Source: Microtetraspora glauca | GTDB lineage: Bacteria; Actinomycetota; Actinomycetes; Streptomycetales; Streptomycetaceae | Reading direction: 5' to 3' | DNA: 5,942 nt | Assembly (NCBI GenBank): GCA_000721275.1 | Contig: JOFO01000105.1 | Span: forward strand, 1-5,942 | In this document: positions 4,241 through 5,942 of the stretch, in pieces | Numbering within the stretch: the stretch's first letter is position 1 | Layout of the letters: the number at the start of each line of letters is the position of its first letter | Program-made: the position numbers and the translations under genes | The notes under the pieces: generated by a model | The model's database searches: none | The model's input: the letters and a program-made list of their open reading frames with translations, nothing else | Told to the model about the DNA's origin: nothing

Positions 4241-5942
4241 GCCGCCTCCTCCATGCGTCTGCGGGTGGGTCCCGGCACTCGCCATTCTCGTGGCCGCTCC
4301 CCCGCCCCGCATCCGGGCGCCGGACGGGGGCCCCGGCGCCGCCGTCCGGCGCAACAGCCCGGCCGCCTCGCCCGCCGGGAGCGCCGCACCCGCCGCGTAC
4401 CCCTCCGCGTACGCCTCCGGGGCGAGCGCGGCCTTCAGCACGGCCTCCGCGCGGCGCCGGATCAGGTGCTCGGTCTCCGGGGTGCACGGCCGGAAGCCGC
4501 CGCCCCGGGCGGCCCCGGCGTGGGCGTCGTACGCGCCGAGGAGCCGGGCCCCGGTACGGGCGTCGCCGGGCCCGCCGCGCCCGCCGAGCGCCCACGCGCC
4601 CATGGCGAGCTGGTCGACGAGCAGGTACGGCGCCACCAGGGGCGCCAGCGGCGCCAGGTCGCCGACCGCGCGGGCCAGCCGGTCCAGCGCCCGGTCCCAG
4701 GCGCCGTCCAGGCAGTCGACCCAGGCCCGCAGGCCGCCGACGAGCCCCCGGAACAGGCCCGGCGTGTGCTCGCCGAATTCGCCGTCCGCCCGGGCCAGCT
4801 GCTGCTGTGCGAGGGCCGTGCGGCCGGTGTGCGCGTAGTGCTGGGCGAGCAGCAGCCGACCGCTGCCCGCCGCCTCGGCGCCCCACTGCGCGGCCTCCTC
4901 CGCGGCGTCGGCAAGCAGCCGCTCCGCCTCCGGGTCGCCGGGCCGCAGCCGGAGCTGTACGGCCGCGAGGCGGGCGGTGAAGACGGGCACCTGGGAGCGG
5001 GCCCCGGTCTCCCCGGCGGCGGCCCCGGCCCGGGCGAAGTCCGCGGCGGCCTCCGCGAGCCGCCCGGCGCGCTCGTACGCCTCGCCGCGCGCCGCCAGGG
5101 CCTCGGCGATGCCCCAGGCGTCGCCGACGTCCTCGAACAGGGCGAGGGCCTCGGCGGCCTCCGCCGGTCCGTCGCCGGCCAGCCGGGCCCGCATGAGCAG
5201 CGCGAAGGCAAGGTCCCAGCGATCACCGTGGGCACGGCAGGCGGCGACGACGTGCGCCAGGGCCTCGCCGAGGTCGCCGAGCCCGCCGGCCATCAGCCGG
5301 GCGAAGAACCAGACGGTGCCGGGCTGGCGGCAGAGCTGCGGCAGGCCGGGCCGGTACGCGGCGACGACGGCGTCGAGCCGGGCCCCGGCCCCCGCGTCCC
5401 GCTCCAGCGCGGTGGCCCCGGAGCCGCCCTGCGCGGCGAGCGCGTACAGCCGGACGCCGCGCCGGGCCTCGGCCAGCCGCTCCCCCGTCCACGGCGGCGG
5501 GGCGTCGTGGCAGCGGCCGGGGAAGGGCCCGGCGGGCGGTGCGGCGGGACCGAACGGGTCGGGGCCGAAGGCACTCGCGGCGGCGGACCAGGTGCGGGAG
5601 TCGTGCTGGTGGTTGCGGAGCTGCCAGAACCAGGAGAGGGAGTGGACCAGGCACAGGAGCTCCTGTTCCGCGCCGGCCGCCTGCGCCGTCCGCAGGGCGG
5701 TGCGCAGGTTGTCGTGCTCCCGCTCGAAGAGGGCGAGGGTGGCGGCCTGGCGGGGGCCGCGCAGGTCCGGGTCACGGGTGCGGGCGAGTTCGCGGTAGTA
5801 CGTGAGGTGGGCCCGTTCCGCCGCCGTCCGCTCACCGGCCTCATCCAGCCGTTCCGCCGCGTACTCCGCCACCGTCTCCAGCAGCCGGAACCGCATCCCC
5901 CGCTCCTCCGGCGCCGCCACCACCAGCGACTTGTCCACCAGC
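4040..5942 (-). CDS. AfsR-like multidomain transcriptional regulator, C-terminal part (partial)
   Basis: The frame enters from the right edge and gives about 633 residues. The first visible residues LVDKSLVVA, then FRLLETVAEYAAERL (5890-5846), RDPDLRGPRQ and FEREHDNLRTALR, are the segment that follows the NB-ARC ATPase and winged-helix part in AfsR/SARP and related LuxR-type regulators. From about visible residue 215 to 460 helical repeats rich in Ala and Leu resemble TPRs (for example AEALAARGEAYERAGRLAEAAADFARA). The family usually ends soon after a helix such as TPETEHLIRRRAEAVL (visible 486-501), which fits here. After about residue 533 a Gly-rich linker follows, then a 66-residue tail that may be an independent protein (see the nested entry). 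The DNA-binding region, and so the choice between SARP and LuxR type, lies outside the window. No promoter is visible. Confidence 0.85.
   Translation of the reverse strand, partial: LVDKSLVVAAPEERGMRFRLLETVAEYAAERLDEAGERTAAERAHLTYYRELARTRDPDLRGPRQAATLALFEREHDNLRTALRTAQAAGAEQELLCLVHSLSWFWQLRNHQHDSRTWSAAASAFGPDPFGPAAPPAGPFPGRCHDAPPPWTGERLAEARRGVRLYALAAQGGSGATALERDAGAGARLDAVVAAYRPGLPQLCRQPGTVWFFARLMAGGLGDLGEALAHVVAACRAHGDRWDLAFALLMRARLAGDGPAEAAEALALFEDVGDAWGIAEALAARGEAYERAGRLAEAAADFARAGAAAGETGARSQVPVFTARLAAVQLRLRPGDPEAERLLADAAEEAAQWGAEAAGSGRLLLAQHYAHTGRTALAQQQLARADGEFGEHTPGLFRGLVGGLRAWVDCLDGAWDRALDRLARAVGDLAPLAPLVAPYLLVDQLAMGAWALGGRGGPGDARTGARLLGAYDAHAGAARGGGFRPCTPETEHLIRRRAEAVLKAALAPEAYAEGYAAGAALPAGEAAGLLRRTAAPGPPSGARMRGGGAATRMASAGTHPQTHGGGGMNAEPDEMSRGDVPTPDRLLHSGAEGEFTAEDVVLASGRDVTPETLAWAERRMAEKGRASLDELLP

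Noticed and set aside
4977..5798. 273-residue plus-strand open frame opposite the regulator
   Set aside because: Ala/Arg/Ser/Pro-rich shadow of a well-supported minus-strand gene, without domain features.

Overview
The window looks like chromosomal DNA from a high-GC actinomycete, most likely Streptomyces or a close relative. It is extremely G+C-rich, the genes favour codons ending in G or C, ribosome binding sites are of the GGAGG type, and the gene families are typical of that group: a YtfQ-like sugar lipoprotein, a family 6 cellulase, a FadE29-like acyl-CoA dehydrogenase and an AfsR-like multidomain regulator. No RNA genes, mobile elements or CRISPR arrays were seen.

Layout. Positions 1-1111 (minus strand) carry the start of a sugar ABC transporter operon: a substrate-binding lipoprotein (110-1111), then, after a strong intercistronic hairpin, the first 13 codons of the next gene, presumably the transporter ATPase. 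Positions 1112-1704 are a 593-base divergent control region. It holds two almost identical LacI-family operators 101 bp apart, a candidate promoter on the transporter side, a 9-bp perfect hairpin, and on the cellulase side a candidate promoter followed by a near-perfect CebR-type operator. Positions 1705-2670 (plus strand) encode a secreted single-domain GH6 beta-1,4-glucanase. This gene converges on an acyl-CoA dehydrogenase gene (2708-3886, minus) across only 37 bases, which contain a hairpin that could stop transcription from both sides. The dehydrogenase has a KstR-like operator 51 bases upstream of its start. Positions 4040-5942 (minus, running off the right edge) encode the C-terminal half of an AfsR-like regulator. 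Its last 66 codons look like a separate small protein with its own strong ribosome binding site.

How the parts fit. The left half is a carbohydrate module. The cellulase releases cello-oligosaccharides outside the cell and appears to be controlled by the cellobiose-responsive repressor CebR. The divergent transporter probably imports a monosaccharide under a different LacI-family repressor, so two sugar signals meet in one intergenic region. The right half is unrelated: a CoA-ester dehydrogenase with a steroid-regulon-like operator, and a large ATPase/TPR-type regulator. The most unusual points are the in-frame tail with an internal start on the regulator, the altered active-site signature of the GH6 enzyme, and the KstR-like box on a solitary fadE29-like gene. 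Family names come from sequence motifs and remembered homologues; no search was run.
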